Source of the DNA: Hirundichthys speculiger
Taxonomy: Eukaryota; Chordata; Actinopteri; Beloniformes; Exocoetidae
Direction of reading: 5' to 3'
DNA length: 64,000 nt
Assembly: GCA_018398805.1 (NCBI GenBank)
Contig: JAGFBZ010000738.1
Span: forward strand, 310,001-374,000
In this document: piece by piece, positions 12,237-22,456 of the stretch
How positions within the stretch are numbered: position 1 is the first letter of the stretch
Layout: each line of letters opens with the position of its first letter
The notes under the pieces: model-generated
Told to the model about the DNA's origin: nothing
Databases searched by the model: none
Seen by the model: only the letters and a program-made list of their open reading frames with translations
Made by a program: the position numbers and the translations under genes

Positions 12237-12770
12237 TAGGGCTGGGCACTTTTATCGATTCTGCGATATATATTGATATTTTATTTCCCCAGGGAGTATC
12301 GATATTTCCACCGCGGGTATCGATATTCTAAGCTCCCTTCAAAACCCCCGTGTCCCACACGGGTGCTCTTCCTGCAAAGTGCAGGAAGAGCCATTAAGTC
12401 CTCCAGCCTCTAGTGTTGCTGTAGAGCATTTCTAACAGGTTATCCAGAAGCTTCTTTCTCTTCTGGCTACAGCTGAGCCAGTCAGGAGAATGGTGGCGAG
12501 TGTAAACCCAGCGCCTGCCTGCTTAAAAGCCGATGTGTGGGAGCAGTTCGGTTTTAAAAAGAAAAAGGAAAGCGAAGATTTAGACATAGATTCCACCAAC
12601 CTGCGAGCCCACCTGAAACGTCACCACCCAGACAAAGTAATGCTAGCTGAGAGCTAACTGCTAAACCCAAGAAGTTGCGGCGCGATCCGAAACAAACCAC
12701 GCTGGACAGTGACGGTGGTTGTTGCCACCAGTTTTCATGGACGTCCATGGGGACGTCTTTTGTAAGGCTA
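12237..12770 (+). mobile_element. hAT element 5' end with BED-finger gene remnant
   Basis: The sequence starts TAGGGCTGGGCA, a common hAT terminus, followed by ATCGATAT-rich subterminal repeats (ATCGATATTTCC, ATCGATATTC). Downstream lies the start of a transposase-like frame at 12490. The 3' boundary is unclear; the element may run into the 61-bp minisatellite that follows. Confidence 0.6.
12490..12657 (+). pseudogene. BED zinc-finger N-terminal remnant of a hAT/ZBED transposase
   Basis: A 55-codon frame reads ADVWEQFGFKKKK near residue 14 and STNLRAHLKRHHPDK near residue 35. BED fingers have the form xVWxxFGF...CxxC...TSNLxxHLxxxHP. The aromatic start and the H-x4-H end are visible, but the CxxC pair between them is missing, consistent with an internal deletion. 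A stop follows at 12655-12657. The finger could not bind zinc normally, so this is a dead fragment. Confidence 0.7.
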
Positions 12771-13022
12771 AATAAGGTCTGCGCGTCGTGGCCTTTATTA
12801 AGCCCAAAAGAAGACATTGAAAATCCATCCCTGTTCAGCTGTCCTGTCGTGGCCCACATTTAGCCCAAAAGAAGACGTTGAAAACCCGTCCCTGTTTCGC
12901 CATCCTGTCATGGCCCACATTTAGCACAAAAGAAGACGTTGAAAACCCGTCCGTTTTCGCCATTGTTCTTGGTCCAGATTTAGCCGAAAAAAGCCTTTGA
13001 AAATTTGTCTCTGTTTAGCATT
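12770..13022 (+). repeat. 61-bp minisatellite, about four units
   Basis: The anchor AGCCCAAAAGAAGAC (with variants) occurs at 12801, 12862, 12923 and 12982, giving spacings of 61, 61 and 59 bp. Units contain GTTGAAAACCCGTCC and TCATGGCCCACATTT. The last unit is most diverged. Confidence 0.9.
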
Positions 13023-14549
13023 CTTTTTTTTTTTTGAAAAAAAAAAACACGACACAACTCCCACTGATTCGGAAGATATTTGTGTGAAGGGACAAAATAC
13101 AGAAGAATGACGACGTGCTGAACCTTAGAAGAAGTTACAGGCTATGTTAACATTATTTTTGCAATAAAACCACCTGCACTGATGGCGTAATAAGTGGAGA
13201 TCCTGTCTATTTCTACTGAAATAACTGGAGTAGACTACTATCACAGAAAGGCAAAGCTCTGCAAAGCCCCAGAAGAATGTGAGTTATACCCCATTGCACA
13301 CCCATTACCCTGTGGTTACTTGGGTAGCCCCTATAAAACATGGGCAGTATATCATATGTGATCTATGCATTACAAGTAATTCGCTTTAATCCTAAATGCT
13401 CATAGCTCAAAGCCTCATAGCTTTGATCTTCATTACATTGCAAACTGACCAAAACAATCAACTGAAGGTGCCATCAACACAGCCCTCCACACTGCACTGT
13501 TCCCCCTGGAGAAGCCAGAAAGCTATCCCACCAAGCAAAGTTATGTTGGAAAGACAACTTTGTCAGGCATCTAGACCACGTTTTGATTTGAAAGGTGAAA
13601 AGCCATCACTTCAGAGACATTGAAAAGACGTCTAAACAAAGACGTCCATCGACATCTAAATGTGGTTGAAAAGGGAAAGGTGATAAAGCCGCACAATAGG
13701 GATGGAACGGTTACTGATATTACGGTAAAGCACGGTAAAATTTTGCACGATAACAATTACTGTTTATGTTTGACCTCATCTCATTATCGCATTTGATTAC
13801 CGGGATATGTAATATGGCCTTAAAACAATTAATTTATGTCTATTTTTAGACACAACCTCATTAGATTTTACATCCCAGATATATTCTATTTTTTTCATGT
13901 AAATCATGAGTCTTTGGCCTTGGTTAGAGCTTACAATAAGACATTTTCTGAGAGATCTGGTCACATGTGGCCAGCACTTAGCACGTCTGCTCACATCTGG
14001 CACTAAAATATGTACCCAAATGCATCTTGAGTGATCAGATCTGGGATTCCCACTCTCTATCCAAACAAACATTACAGCTCACTGTTTGAAAAAGAAAAAG
14101 GCTCTGCCTCCCCCTTTAACCACTGAGGCCTGCAGCATTCCTTGCTGACTATATGTTATGTATGTTGTAACTGTACACTATGTTTTTGTCAGTGTTCCAA
14201 GAAATGTAAAATGCCACCTGCTAAAAGATATATGTTCTGTAATTATATGTTATGCTTTGTTAATAGCAGGGTGTTGTTATGGAGTCTAAGAATGCTTTAG
14301 AATTTTTTACGTTTCAACGAAGGTCTGAGGCGTCTTAAATGTAAAATGGTAGAAACTAGTAGTTTGTAACATTTTCTTACTTCTAAAGCATATAATGTAC
14401 AACAAGACCAGCCATGTCTCACCTTTCCTTTAATGTTTATCGATAAAAATTCAGTCTGGCACTTTACTTTTACAGCTCCCATACTGTCAAGTACAGGCAG
14501 AGGCAGCGGCAAAACCACTGGCAGGACAAAGATCGCGATTTATAACATG
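13023..14549. other. Intergenic stretch with a possible hAT end
   Basis: At 13697 TAGGGATGGAACGGTTA resembles a hAT terminus and resembles, in reverse, sequence near 25785-25835. No matching second end was found nearby. Around 13640 there is GACGTCTAAA-type sequence. No gene is apparent. Confidence 0.35.
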
Positions 14550-15307
14550 GACTGAGAAACCTCAGCAGCACATCTGTGGCACTAGTCTAATAAACAGATG
14601 ATTTCAAGAATAAAATAAAATGAAATAATATACATAAAAAACCTAGAGATACACGTTTGATGTAGACTATACAATAAAATATTAAATGTACTTTTTCTGA
14701 TAAGTAAATTATATTAGTCATTCATATATTACTAATAATTTCAATTTTGTTGTCATTACAGTGAAATACTAAGAATGCAAAGACTCAGTAAACTGCAGTA
14801 AAATATGGTATGAGGCAATGTCATGCATGATGACGTGTAATGATGTGTACTTTAATACTGATGAAAAGGTACATGATAAACACACTGTAGACCATATCAG
14901 CTGTAACACAACTAACAGCAAGGCTGACAACTGTGGAGAAAATGAACAGGATTTTGATTGACTGTTAAAGCTGGGGAAACGTGACAGAACCACGTCAATG
15001 CAATTAACATCACAACACCTGCTAAATAGATCTGATATTTACACATTTGCCTCAGGAAGGTAAGCTAGCTACTATTTTCCAACACAAAAAGGACCTTCTG
15101 TTACATAAACTGATGTTAAAAATAACAGATAGTGTAGTTAAATTAATGTGGGCTTATTCTTTTATTAACAAGACATAATAATGACCAACTATTGTTAAAA
15201 ATAGCGGAGGTTGCACTTTTTTTCTTCCTCCCTTTTGGCGCCCCCTGGAGGCACGACGCCCTTAGCACTTTGCCTATACTGCCTATGCCATCGTGGGCCG
15301 TCCCTGC
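14550..15307. repeat. Dispersed repeat, long copy
   Basis: This shares both flanks with 41785-42059: ACTGAGAAACCTCAGCAGC, CTAATAAACAGATGATTTC, GATGTAGACT, then GGGCTTATTCT, AATAGCGGAGGTTGCAC, CCCCTGGAGGCAC and CTATACTGCCTATGCCAT. The copy here has about 470 bp (roughly 14680-15150) absent from the other, so one is a deletion derivative or the other has an insertion. It is probably a non-autonomous DNA transposon; ends were not defined. Confidence 0.75.
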
Positions 15308-15891
15308 TCTTCGAAAGCCCTGGAGCAAGGAGGCCAAGGGAATGCTACAATGGATGTGCAGGGGTAAGATCAGAAGATCCACTGGCTCACTGGCTGAACC
15401 ATCAGGATGTGAATCCTCAACTTTTTAAACTGGCAGAAGAATTTTTATGCCCTGGCTAATTTGACTGCAGCCTTGCAGTTCGCCAGTAGAGGTCACTGTA
15501 ACTGACGCTTTTTCAAATTTTCATTTGCCCATCACTCATTACTAGGAATGCAGAGCCTATGAAGTTTCATTTTATATTTTGGGTGTATTTAAATTCCTTA
15601 TTGTTCCTTAAGTAGTAGAGATGCACATCTTGGATTTTTTTTTTTTTTATGACCGTTAACCGACGCCCTTTAACGATTAATAACCGTTAACCGATAAGTC
15701 CGGGAGGGTTGGCTGCCGCGATGTTGCGCGCGTTGTCGTGGACGCATGCGGACACTTCCCCGTGTATACTCTCACGGCAAAGTGTCACCGTCAGCTTGTC
15801 GCAGAGATGCCGCCATTACTTTTGATTTATACTAGCGCGGTCTCCGCTATGTTATTCCACGCCACAACGCAAGAGCGACAATCACGAACTA

Positions 15892-16257
15892 CAGTCATGG
15901 AAAAAATTATTAGATCACCCTTGTTTTCTTCAGTTTCTTGTTCATTTTAATGCCTGGTACAACTAAAGGTACATTTGTTTGGACAAACATAACGATAACC
16001 ACAAAGATTGCTCATAAGAGTTTTTTTTAAGAGCTGATATCTTACCATTTTCCATGGTTTTCTTGATTATAACCTAAATCACTTAAGTTTTTACATCAAT
16101 AGCTATGGCGTTGTACTGCCAAAAACACTGCTTTTATGCATTCACTGTTTTCTTTTCTGTCTGTTTTAGTCACATGATGACGTTTAGTGGTACCAGGTAT
16201 TAAAATGAACAAGAAAGTGAAGAAAAAATGGTGGTCTAATAATTTTTTCCATGACTG
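15892..16257 (+). mobile_element. Tc1/mariner-type MITE, copy 1
   Basis: The element is 366 bp, starting CAGTCATGGAAAAAATTATT and ending AATAATTTTTTCCATGACTG, with TA duplicated on both sides (15890-15891 and 16258-16259). It is inserted in the stop codon of the MADF frame. Other copies lie at 19413-19763 and 21468-21817. Confidence 0.92.
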
Positions 16258-16502
16258 TAGCTAAACTTACTAAACTTATCTCTTGAGTTTTTCCACTTCC
16301 TCACCGTCTCGGCCGTATCCAGACCCACATTCATCGCTATCTCCCTCCATGAATTACTAGAATATGTGCTGTCTTTGTAGAGTGGAGAACCAGAATCGTA
16401 CAGATGTGGGTACTTCCTCATTTTTTCAATGGCGCGCTCTTTTCTAAGAGGATGTAGAGTTGACCAATCAGAGGCCTGTTGCACCTGTCGACACGCCCCC
16501 AT
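16236..16502 (-). pseudogene. MADF-domain coding fragment (PIF/Harbinger accessory-protein-like)
   Basis: The 88-codon frame includes HPLRKERAIEKMRKYPHLY, SGSPLYKDSTYSSNSWREI and DTAETVRKWKNSRDKF. MADF domains are Myb-related DNA-binding modules found in PIF/Harbinger second proteins, with a pattern of basic helix, YPxLYD, YKD, W..IA and W+xxRD. Next to the copy at 48203-48511, about eight residues differ over about 72. There the frame ends FSKFS then TAG. Here the MITE at 15892-16257 entered the TA of that TAG, so the frame reads six residues into the MITE before stopping. No transposase gene is nearby. Confidence 0.75.
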
Positions 16503-16617
16503 GAGTTGATTTAATTACACAGCTTAAAAACAAAATTGACCGTTAGTATTAATCGGTTAGAGTTACTGTTATTGGTTAACAGTTAAACGGTTAACCATGT
16601 GCATCCCTATTAAGTAG

Positions 16618-17335
16618 TGAAAGAACTGTCACTAGCGTGTAATTTGTTCCCAGGTCCCTATCAAGCAGACAAGGCCTATCACTGAAAAAGGTTTTACTGT
16701 ATTAATTATTTGTGCTTAATTAATAATTGCTGACCACGACCAAGGATTAGTCACCACTGAAAAACTTTCAGGTTACCCCCTCCCTCTCCTTCACTCATGA
16801 GAGAGGGCAAAGTAGTAGAAAAGCTGTGAGTTGTCATATCATTGCAATCAGGAAGATATTTCCTTTTCTTGCACTTTCTTAAACTTAAGCATGTTGTGGG
16901 AGAGCGGATGTGCTTTTGAAGTCTTCTATTTGTTTGTTAAATTTAGGTCTTAGCTTGTTTTAATTGCCAACGGCTGTCAATGCTGGACGATGGTGAAGAT
17001 TCTAATATATATGCAGGAGAAATGCTTTTAAAAACTTGTTTAATGCATCATGCACCCTTTCTAATTTGCTCTTCTTTACATTTTCTTTGATAAATCAGTG
17101 CTATGAGCTTTTTAATTAGATTACTAACCCTCAATATTAGCCACTCAGCCAGATTCCAGACAAAAAAAGGCTTGAAAAAAGAAGAAAAAGATGAAGACCT
17201 GAAAGAGCTGTATTCTCATTTGCCTAAGCAACTCCCTCAAAACATGTATTATCATATCCCAGTATGCAAAGAAGGCACTGATGTCTGTCTCCTCCTACAT
17301 AATAGAGAGGGACAGGTAACACTTCTGCACATAAA
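16618..17335. other. Upstream region of the CAP-domain gene, nothing else recognised
   Basis: This is AT-rich sequence. The only item near the predicted first exon is CACATAAATA at about 17329, a weak TATA-like candidate. No CCAAT cluster or CpG-rich segment was noticed. Confidence 0.4.
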
Positions 17336-17339
17336 TACC

Positions 17340-17542
17340 AGTGTTTAGAAGACCTGCATCATCAGAGGACATTCATCCATACCCTGAACAGCCTGAATCA
17401 GGTGAGTACTGGACATAACTTTTTTGGAAGTATTTCTAATATGTTAAATCAGTTGTTTGCAATTATGTCACTTTATCTGAGTACAAGGATAATGGACTTT
17501 GTTTTTATTTCAGTTTTGGACTCTATAATTCAATAATGGCAG
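17340..17542 (+). other. Predicted 5' UTR exons of the CAP-domain gene
   Basis: A non-coding exon ends CCTGAATCAG at 17401 before GTGAGT. After an intron ending TTTATTTCAG (17513), a second exon (17514-17542) carries the ATG at 17536 and ends before GTAAGTC. Strong splice signals on both sides support this. The transcription start is unknown. Confidence 0.6.
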
Positions 17543-18560
17543 GTAAGTCTTTGTTATAAGAGCTTTTGCAAAATGACTCATCTAGTCTAGACCGAGAGTC
17601 TTTCAGTTTATTTGCTTTTGCAAATAACACAAATCTCCACTAAGAAATAAAAGCTTCTGAATTCATGAGGTGTCTTTTGCAGATGGAAACTTTCAGAAGG
17701 AGTTCCTGGATGCCCACAACACCTACAGGGCGATGCACCAAGCACCGCCACTGACTCTTAACAGTGAACTGACCAAAGCAGCTCAGAAATGGGCCGATCA
17801 GATGCTGGTGAAGAAGGCCCTGGGGCATAGCGACACAAAAGATGGAGAGAACGTTTTCTTCATGTCAAGCTCTGCATCCGTTAAACCAACTGGTAAATTA
17901 TTATTAATGTTACAGATTTGCTTACATTTTATTTTTTCAGAATGATATTACATCACATCCATCTATGCCCTCTTAATCCTATGCAGGATCACGGGGATCA
18001 GCTGGATACATCACATTCATGATCAATGAAAATATTTATACATTCTAAAAATTGAGTACTTATAGTCACATTACCAGCTCTGCTGTTCATATCAGTGTTA
18101 TTTCAGTCTTTTTACTTTTGTCTGTCATGCTTCAGGGAAAGAAGCTGTGGACTCATGGTACAGTGAGATTAAAGATTACAACTTCAGCAACCCTGGATTC
18201 CAGAGCAACACTGGTAAAAGCAGTCACAACAGCACCTATAAAAAAAAAAACTACCCATCACCAGAAGATCAAACTACCAGAATAAAAAACAATAAAGTCA
18301 CTCTAATATTTTAATTGTCCGAAAGAAATAAATGTGGTTGAGATGAACTTGAACTCATCATGCATTTTGGACTCACTGTTGCTGCGTTTCTTCCTGCAGG
18401 GCATTTTACTCAGGTGGTTTGGAAAGAAAGCAAAGAACTGGGTGTGGGCATGGCTACTGACGGCAAACAGGCCTTTGTGGTCGGGCAGTACCGTCCAGCT
18501 GGCAACTTCACCAATGAGGGCTACTATGAGAAAAATGTGCTTCCAAAAGGTAACATATGA
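17536..18560 (+). CDS. glipr2l: CAP-domain protein, GLIPR2/GAPR-1-like
   Basis: Coding exons are 17536-17542 (ATG GCA G), 17683-17892, 18136-18213 and 18400 onward, all with GT-AG borders and consistent phase. The product is about 151 residues if the last exon reads to the TGA at 18558-18560; family members are about 154. It starts [18 protein letters not shown], typical of fish paralogues, without a signal peptide. CAP residues are visible: His in LGHSD, Glu in GENVFF, Glu in [11 protein letters not shown], His in GHFTQVVW, then [11 protein letters not shown]. Known for the family: a cytosolic, Golgi-membrane-associated CAP fold; the biochemical role is unsettled. Alternatively exon 4 splices at 18549 to an exon near 18949, giving a slightly shorter end. 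The gene looks intact. Confidence 0.88.
17955..18010 (+). repeat. Intronic fragment of the GGATCACGGGG-type fish repeat
   Basis: CATCCATCTATGCCC followed by TTAATCCTATGCAGGATCACG matches the start of the repeat at 47795-48135. It lies in an intron of the CAP gene. Confidence 0.6.
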
Positions 18561-19102
18561 TGTATACTAACAGTGTATTGTTTCATTCATTCACTCATAC
18601 TCTTGTTTGTTTGGCTGATTATTAGTTATTTTGGTTATTTAATTGTATTCATTTAAGTGGGACAGGAAGCGTTTAAAAAGCTGGCATTTTGTACAAGTTT
18701 CTACTTAAATAAACTGACATGATCGTGTTCTGATCTTTCTGTACTCATAGCTTAATTATCTTGGGGTTCACTGTAGGGTAACTTGTCCAGCATTTTTAAT
18801 TAACTTAAATCCATCACCACAAATTCACTTCATTCTATTAAGTGTTTATAAGTTATAACATGTCTATAAATGTTGACTTGTTTCTTTCTCTGTGCCTCAC
18901 AGTTGAATGCTTCACAAATATTTACTTTACACTTTCACTTTACAGAATGAAAACGATGTGCTCTACAGCAAGCAGAGTGTCAGATGCTCCCGACAGCAAC
19001 TCCAATAAGAGGAAAACAATCATCCCTGAGAGAAGAAAACTTACTCACTGATTAAGATGATAAATAAGTGAAAATCTAAAAACAGAATTCAGAAAAAAAA
19101 AG

Positions 19103-19112
19103 AACACTGAAT
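19103..19112 (+). terminator. Polyadenylation signal of the CAP-domain gene
   Basis: CTGAATAAAG lies about 550 bp after the stop, following an A-rich stretch, and is the first clear AATAAA after the last coding exon. If exon 5 (about 18903 or 18949 onward) is real, this is its natural 3' end. Confidence 0.5.
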
Positions 19113-19276
19113 AAAGCACTGGTTTCAAACACTGTCTATTCAATGTGTTTTGTTCCATCCGTTTTATCCCAGAGTTGGAAAAACGTTCTTTATGTAAATG
19201 GTGATACTAAATAGAATAGAATAAATAGAATAGAATAAATTTGTCTGTTAATGGATTTAACGGAGACATAGACGCA

Positions 19277-19402
<126 letters not shown>

Positions 19403-19412
19403 AATTATATAT

Positions 19413-19760
19413 GACCACCACCATTTTTTCTTCACTTTCTTGTTAATTTTAATACCTGGTACCACTAAACATCATCATGTGACTAAAACAGACAGAAAAG
19501 AAAACACTGAATGCATAAAGCAGTGTTTTTGGCAGTAAAGCAACGCCATAGCTATTGATGTAAAAACTTAAGTGATTTAGGTTATAATCAAGAAAACCAT
19601 GGAAAAATGGTAAGATATCAGCTCTTAAATAAAACTCTTATGAGCAATCTTTGTGGTTATCGTTATGTTTGTCCAAACAAATGTACCTTTAGTTGTACCA
19701 GGCATTAAAATGAACAAGAAACTGAAGAAAACAAGGGTGGTCTAATAATTTTTTCCATGA

Positions 19761-19763
<3 letters not shown>
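19413..19763 (-). mobile_element. Tc1/mariner-type MITE, copy 2 (one end lost)
   Basis: This is the reverse-orientation copy of the family at 15892-16257. The right end AATAATTTTTTCCATGACTG plus TA is intact. The left end is cut at GACCACCACCATTTTTTC where it meets the AT microsatellite. Confidence 0.88.
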
Positions 19764-19802
<39 letters not shown>

Positions 19803-20546
19803 ATATATAGTAAATCACTGGTTTCTTTGTTTGGTTGTTTGGAGCAGCAAATTCAGTTAAATATATAATATAGCAGATGAACACAGTAATATTTGAGAAG
19901 TGAAATGAAGTTTATTGGATTTATAGAAAGTGTGTAGTAATTATTTAAACAAAAATAGGGAGGTGCATAAATTTAGGCACCACTATAGAAAAAAAAAATA
20001 TATATATATATCAATATTTAGTTGAGTCTCCTTTTGCTGAAATAACAGCCTCTAAACACCTCCTATAGCTTCCAATGAGGCTCTGGATTCTGGTCGAAGG
20101 TATTTTGGACCATTCCTCCTTATCTCATCTCCAGTTCAGTCAGGTTTGATGGTTTCTGAGAATGGACAGCCTGCTTTAAATTACACCACAGATTTTCAGT
20201 AATATTCAGGTCTGGGGCCAATCTAGAACATTGTACTTGTTCCTCTGCATAAATGCCTTAGTAGATTTGGAGCAGCGTTTAGGGTCGTTGTCATGTTGGA
20301 ATATCCAGCCCCTGCGTAACTTACACTTTGTCACTGACTCTTGAACATTGTTGGAAAGAATCTCTTGATATCAGCTGGAATCCACGCGACCTTCAACTTT
20401 AACAAGATTTCCGGTACCTGCGCTGGACACAGACCCCACAGCATGATGGAACCACCACCATATTTTACTGTGGGTAGCAAGTGTTTGTCTTGGAACGCTG
20501 TGTTCTTCATATGCCATGCATACCGCCCCTTGTTACGCCCAAATAA

Positions 20547-20729
20547 CTAAATTTTTGTCTCATCAGTCCACAGAATCTTATTCCAAAATGAAGCTGGTTT
20601 ATCCAAATGTGCTTTGGCATACCTCAAGCGACTCCGTTTGTGGCACGTGCGCAGAAAAGGCTTCTTCGGCATTACTCTCCCATACAGCATCTCCTTGTGC
20701 AAACAGCGCTGAATAGTTGACCGATGCAC
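20547..20729 (-). pseudogene. Tc1 transposase fragment
   Basis: A 60-codon open piece of the Tc1 copy shows MPKKPFLRTCHKRSRLRYAK and FWNKILWTDETK. It covers the end of the helix-turn-helix region and the start of the catalytic domain. Flanking pieces of the same protein are recognisable only in other frames, so it is inactive. Confidence 0.8.
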
Positions 20730-20969
20730 CGTGACACCATCTGCAGCAAGATCATGTTGTTGGTCTTTGGAGCTGGTCTGTGGGTTGAGTTAGACTCTTC
20801 TTACCGTCCTAACCTAACCCTCTTTCTGAGACAGCTTTTTGTATCCTTCCCCTAAACTGTAATGTTGAATAATCTTTGCTTTCAGATCATTTGACAGTTG
20901 TTTTGAGGCTCCCATGTTGCCACTCTTCAGAGAAGATGCAAAGAGGGGAACAACTTGTGCCACCCTAAA

Positions 20970-21144
20970 CTGGGGCGCCGAAAAGGGGGGGTAAAGGATA
21001 CGGATTATAGGGGCCCATGATTGAGGGGGGCCCAGAGAGGCCCCTAATGATGATCAAAAATAGCATCAACAAATTTCGCCACTGTGTTGGGGGGCCCTGT
21101 AAAGATTCTTTTCATGGGGCCCAAAATCCCTAGCGGCGCCCCTG
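20970..21144. mobile_element. 175-bp hAT MITE nested in the Tc1 copy
   Basis: The ends are CTGGGGCGCCG and CGGCGCCCCTG, with an exact 8-bp duplication ACCCTAAA at 20962-20969 and 21145-21152. The interior is GC-rich with GGGGCCC stretches. Its position inside the Tc1 element shows it is younger. Confidence 0.9.
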
Positions 21145-21467
21145 ACCCTAAATACCCTTTCTCATGATTGGCTTCGCCTGCGTATGTAGGTCAAGGGTCA
21201 GTCAGCTTATCAAACAAATTTTGTGTTCCAAAAACTAGTGCTATAGGTTTTCAAATCAATAAAAACTGCTTATTTTTGTTTAAATATTTATTACGCACTT
21301 TCTGTAAATCCAATAAATTTCATTTCAAATATTACTGTCTTCATCTGATATATGATATGTTTAACTGAAATTGGTTTTCCAAACAACTAATGATTTACAA
21401 AACAGAATCTTGAAAATTGAAACTTTTGCAACCACTGTATATGTATACATACATATACAGTCATGGA

Positions 21468-21817
21468 AAAAATGATTAGACCACCCTTGTTTTCTTCAGT
21501 TTCTTGTTCATTTAATGCCTGGTACAACTAAGGTACATTTGTTTGGACAAACATAACGATAACCACAAAGTTGCTCATAAGAGTTTTTTTAAGAGCTGAT
21601 ATCGTACCATTTTCCATGGTTTTCTTGATTATAACCTAAATCACTTAAGTTTTTACATCAATAGCTATGGCGTTGTACTGCCAAAAACACTGCTTTTATG
21701 CATTCAGTGTTTTCTTTTTCTGTCTGTTTTAGTCACATGATGACGTTAAGTGGTACCAGGTATTAAATGAACAAGAAAGTGAGAAAAAATGGTGGTCTAA
21801 TAATTTTTCCATGACTG
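21468..21817 (+). mobile_element. Tc1/mariner-type MITE, copy 3
   Basis: The element is 350 bp with both ends present (CAGTCATGGAAAAAATGATT and AATAATTTTTCCATGACTG), flanked by TA. It lies 30 bp beyond the Tc1 element, opposite in orientation to copy 2 on the other side. Confidence 0.9.
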
Positions 21818-21827
21818 TATATATATA

Positions 21828-21880
<53 letters not shown>
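21818..21880. repeat. (AT)n microsatellite
   Basis: A pure TA/AT tract abutting the MITE end. Confidence 0.95.
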
Positions 21881-21883
<3 letters not shown>

Positions 21884-22456
21884 GTCGCCAGTGTTTTTCG
21901 TGGCCCCCGTAGACTGCTGACATTATCATGGACGCTCAATGGCTTCAATAGCCTCTACCATCTGTAGTAGACATTTCTCCAGCACATCCTCAGTAAATCC
22001 ATCAGGGAACCACTATTGTACTAGTGTGATATTATGAAACATCTGCACCACCTCACTATATTTGCCAGGAGATCTAAGCTTCCTGGAGAAAAACTGGAAT
22101 CTGCATGAAAGAAGCTACAAGTTCTGTTCAACAGTCATGCAGTAGCTTCTTTGCCCACATGAAGTCCCACAGTGGTTTGACATTTTAGACTCCCAGCATG
22201 TTACACAGACTTGAAACAGACTTACTTCTACTGTCAATACTACAATTTTCAACAACCAAAATATGAACTGAGATCACCTAGCAACAATGCTAACACAATT
22301 TGGAATTATCATTTATAAAAAGCAAATGTACGAAAGTTACTTGTTCTATGCTGCATGTGAGTTATATCGTGTATATAGTTCTGTTTGTTTTACCTCTGTG
22401 TGTGTGTCTCTGTGAAATGGAGAAAAAAAAATCAAGCTAATTCAGCTATTTTTTCA

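Larger units (their letters stand above)
15616..16609 (-). mobile_element. Chimeric element: hAT-like ends around a MADF-coding segment
   Basis: The ends are TAGAGATGCACAT and ATGTGCATCCCTA, flanked by an exact 8-bp duplication TTAAGTAG (15608-15615 and 16610-16617), indicating a hAT-type insertion. Subterminal arms contain repeats of ACCGTTAACC and GGTTAACAGTTAA. The interior, read on minus, encodes a MADF domain nearly identical to 48287-48511, and carries AGTATAAATCA (minus, about 15819-15829), which matches the complement of the TGATTTATACTT end near 48150. A 366-bp MITE sits inside. Inferred: a hAT element that captured, or was entered by, a PIF/Harbinger fragment. Confidence 0.8.
19809..21437 (-). 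mobile_element. Tc1-like transposon, decayed, with long inverted repeats
   Basis: The interior reads in reverse as a Tc1 transposase with many stops and frameshifts. The clearest piece (20547-20729, minus) ends FWNKILWTDETK, where WTDET holds the first catalytic Asp of the DDE/D family. About 200-bp terminal arms match in inverted orientation (19809-19985 with about 21230-21410), like IR/DR-type fish Tc1 elements; the outermost bases survive only on the right (ACTTTTGCAACCACTGTA). A hAT MITE is inserted at 20970-21144. Confidence 0.85.
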
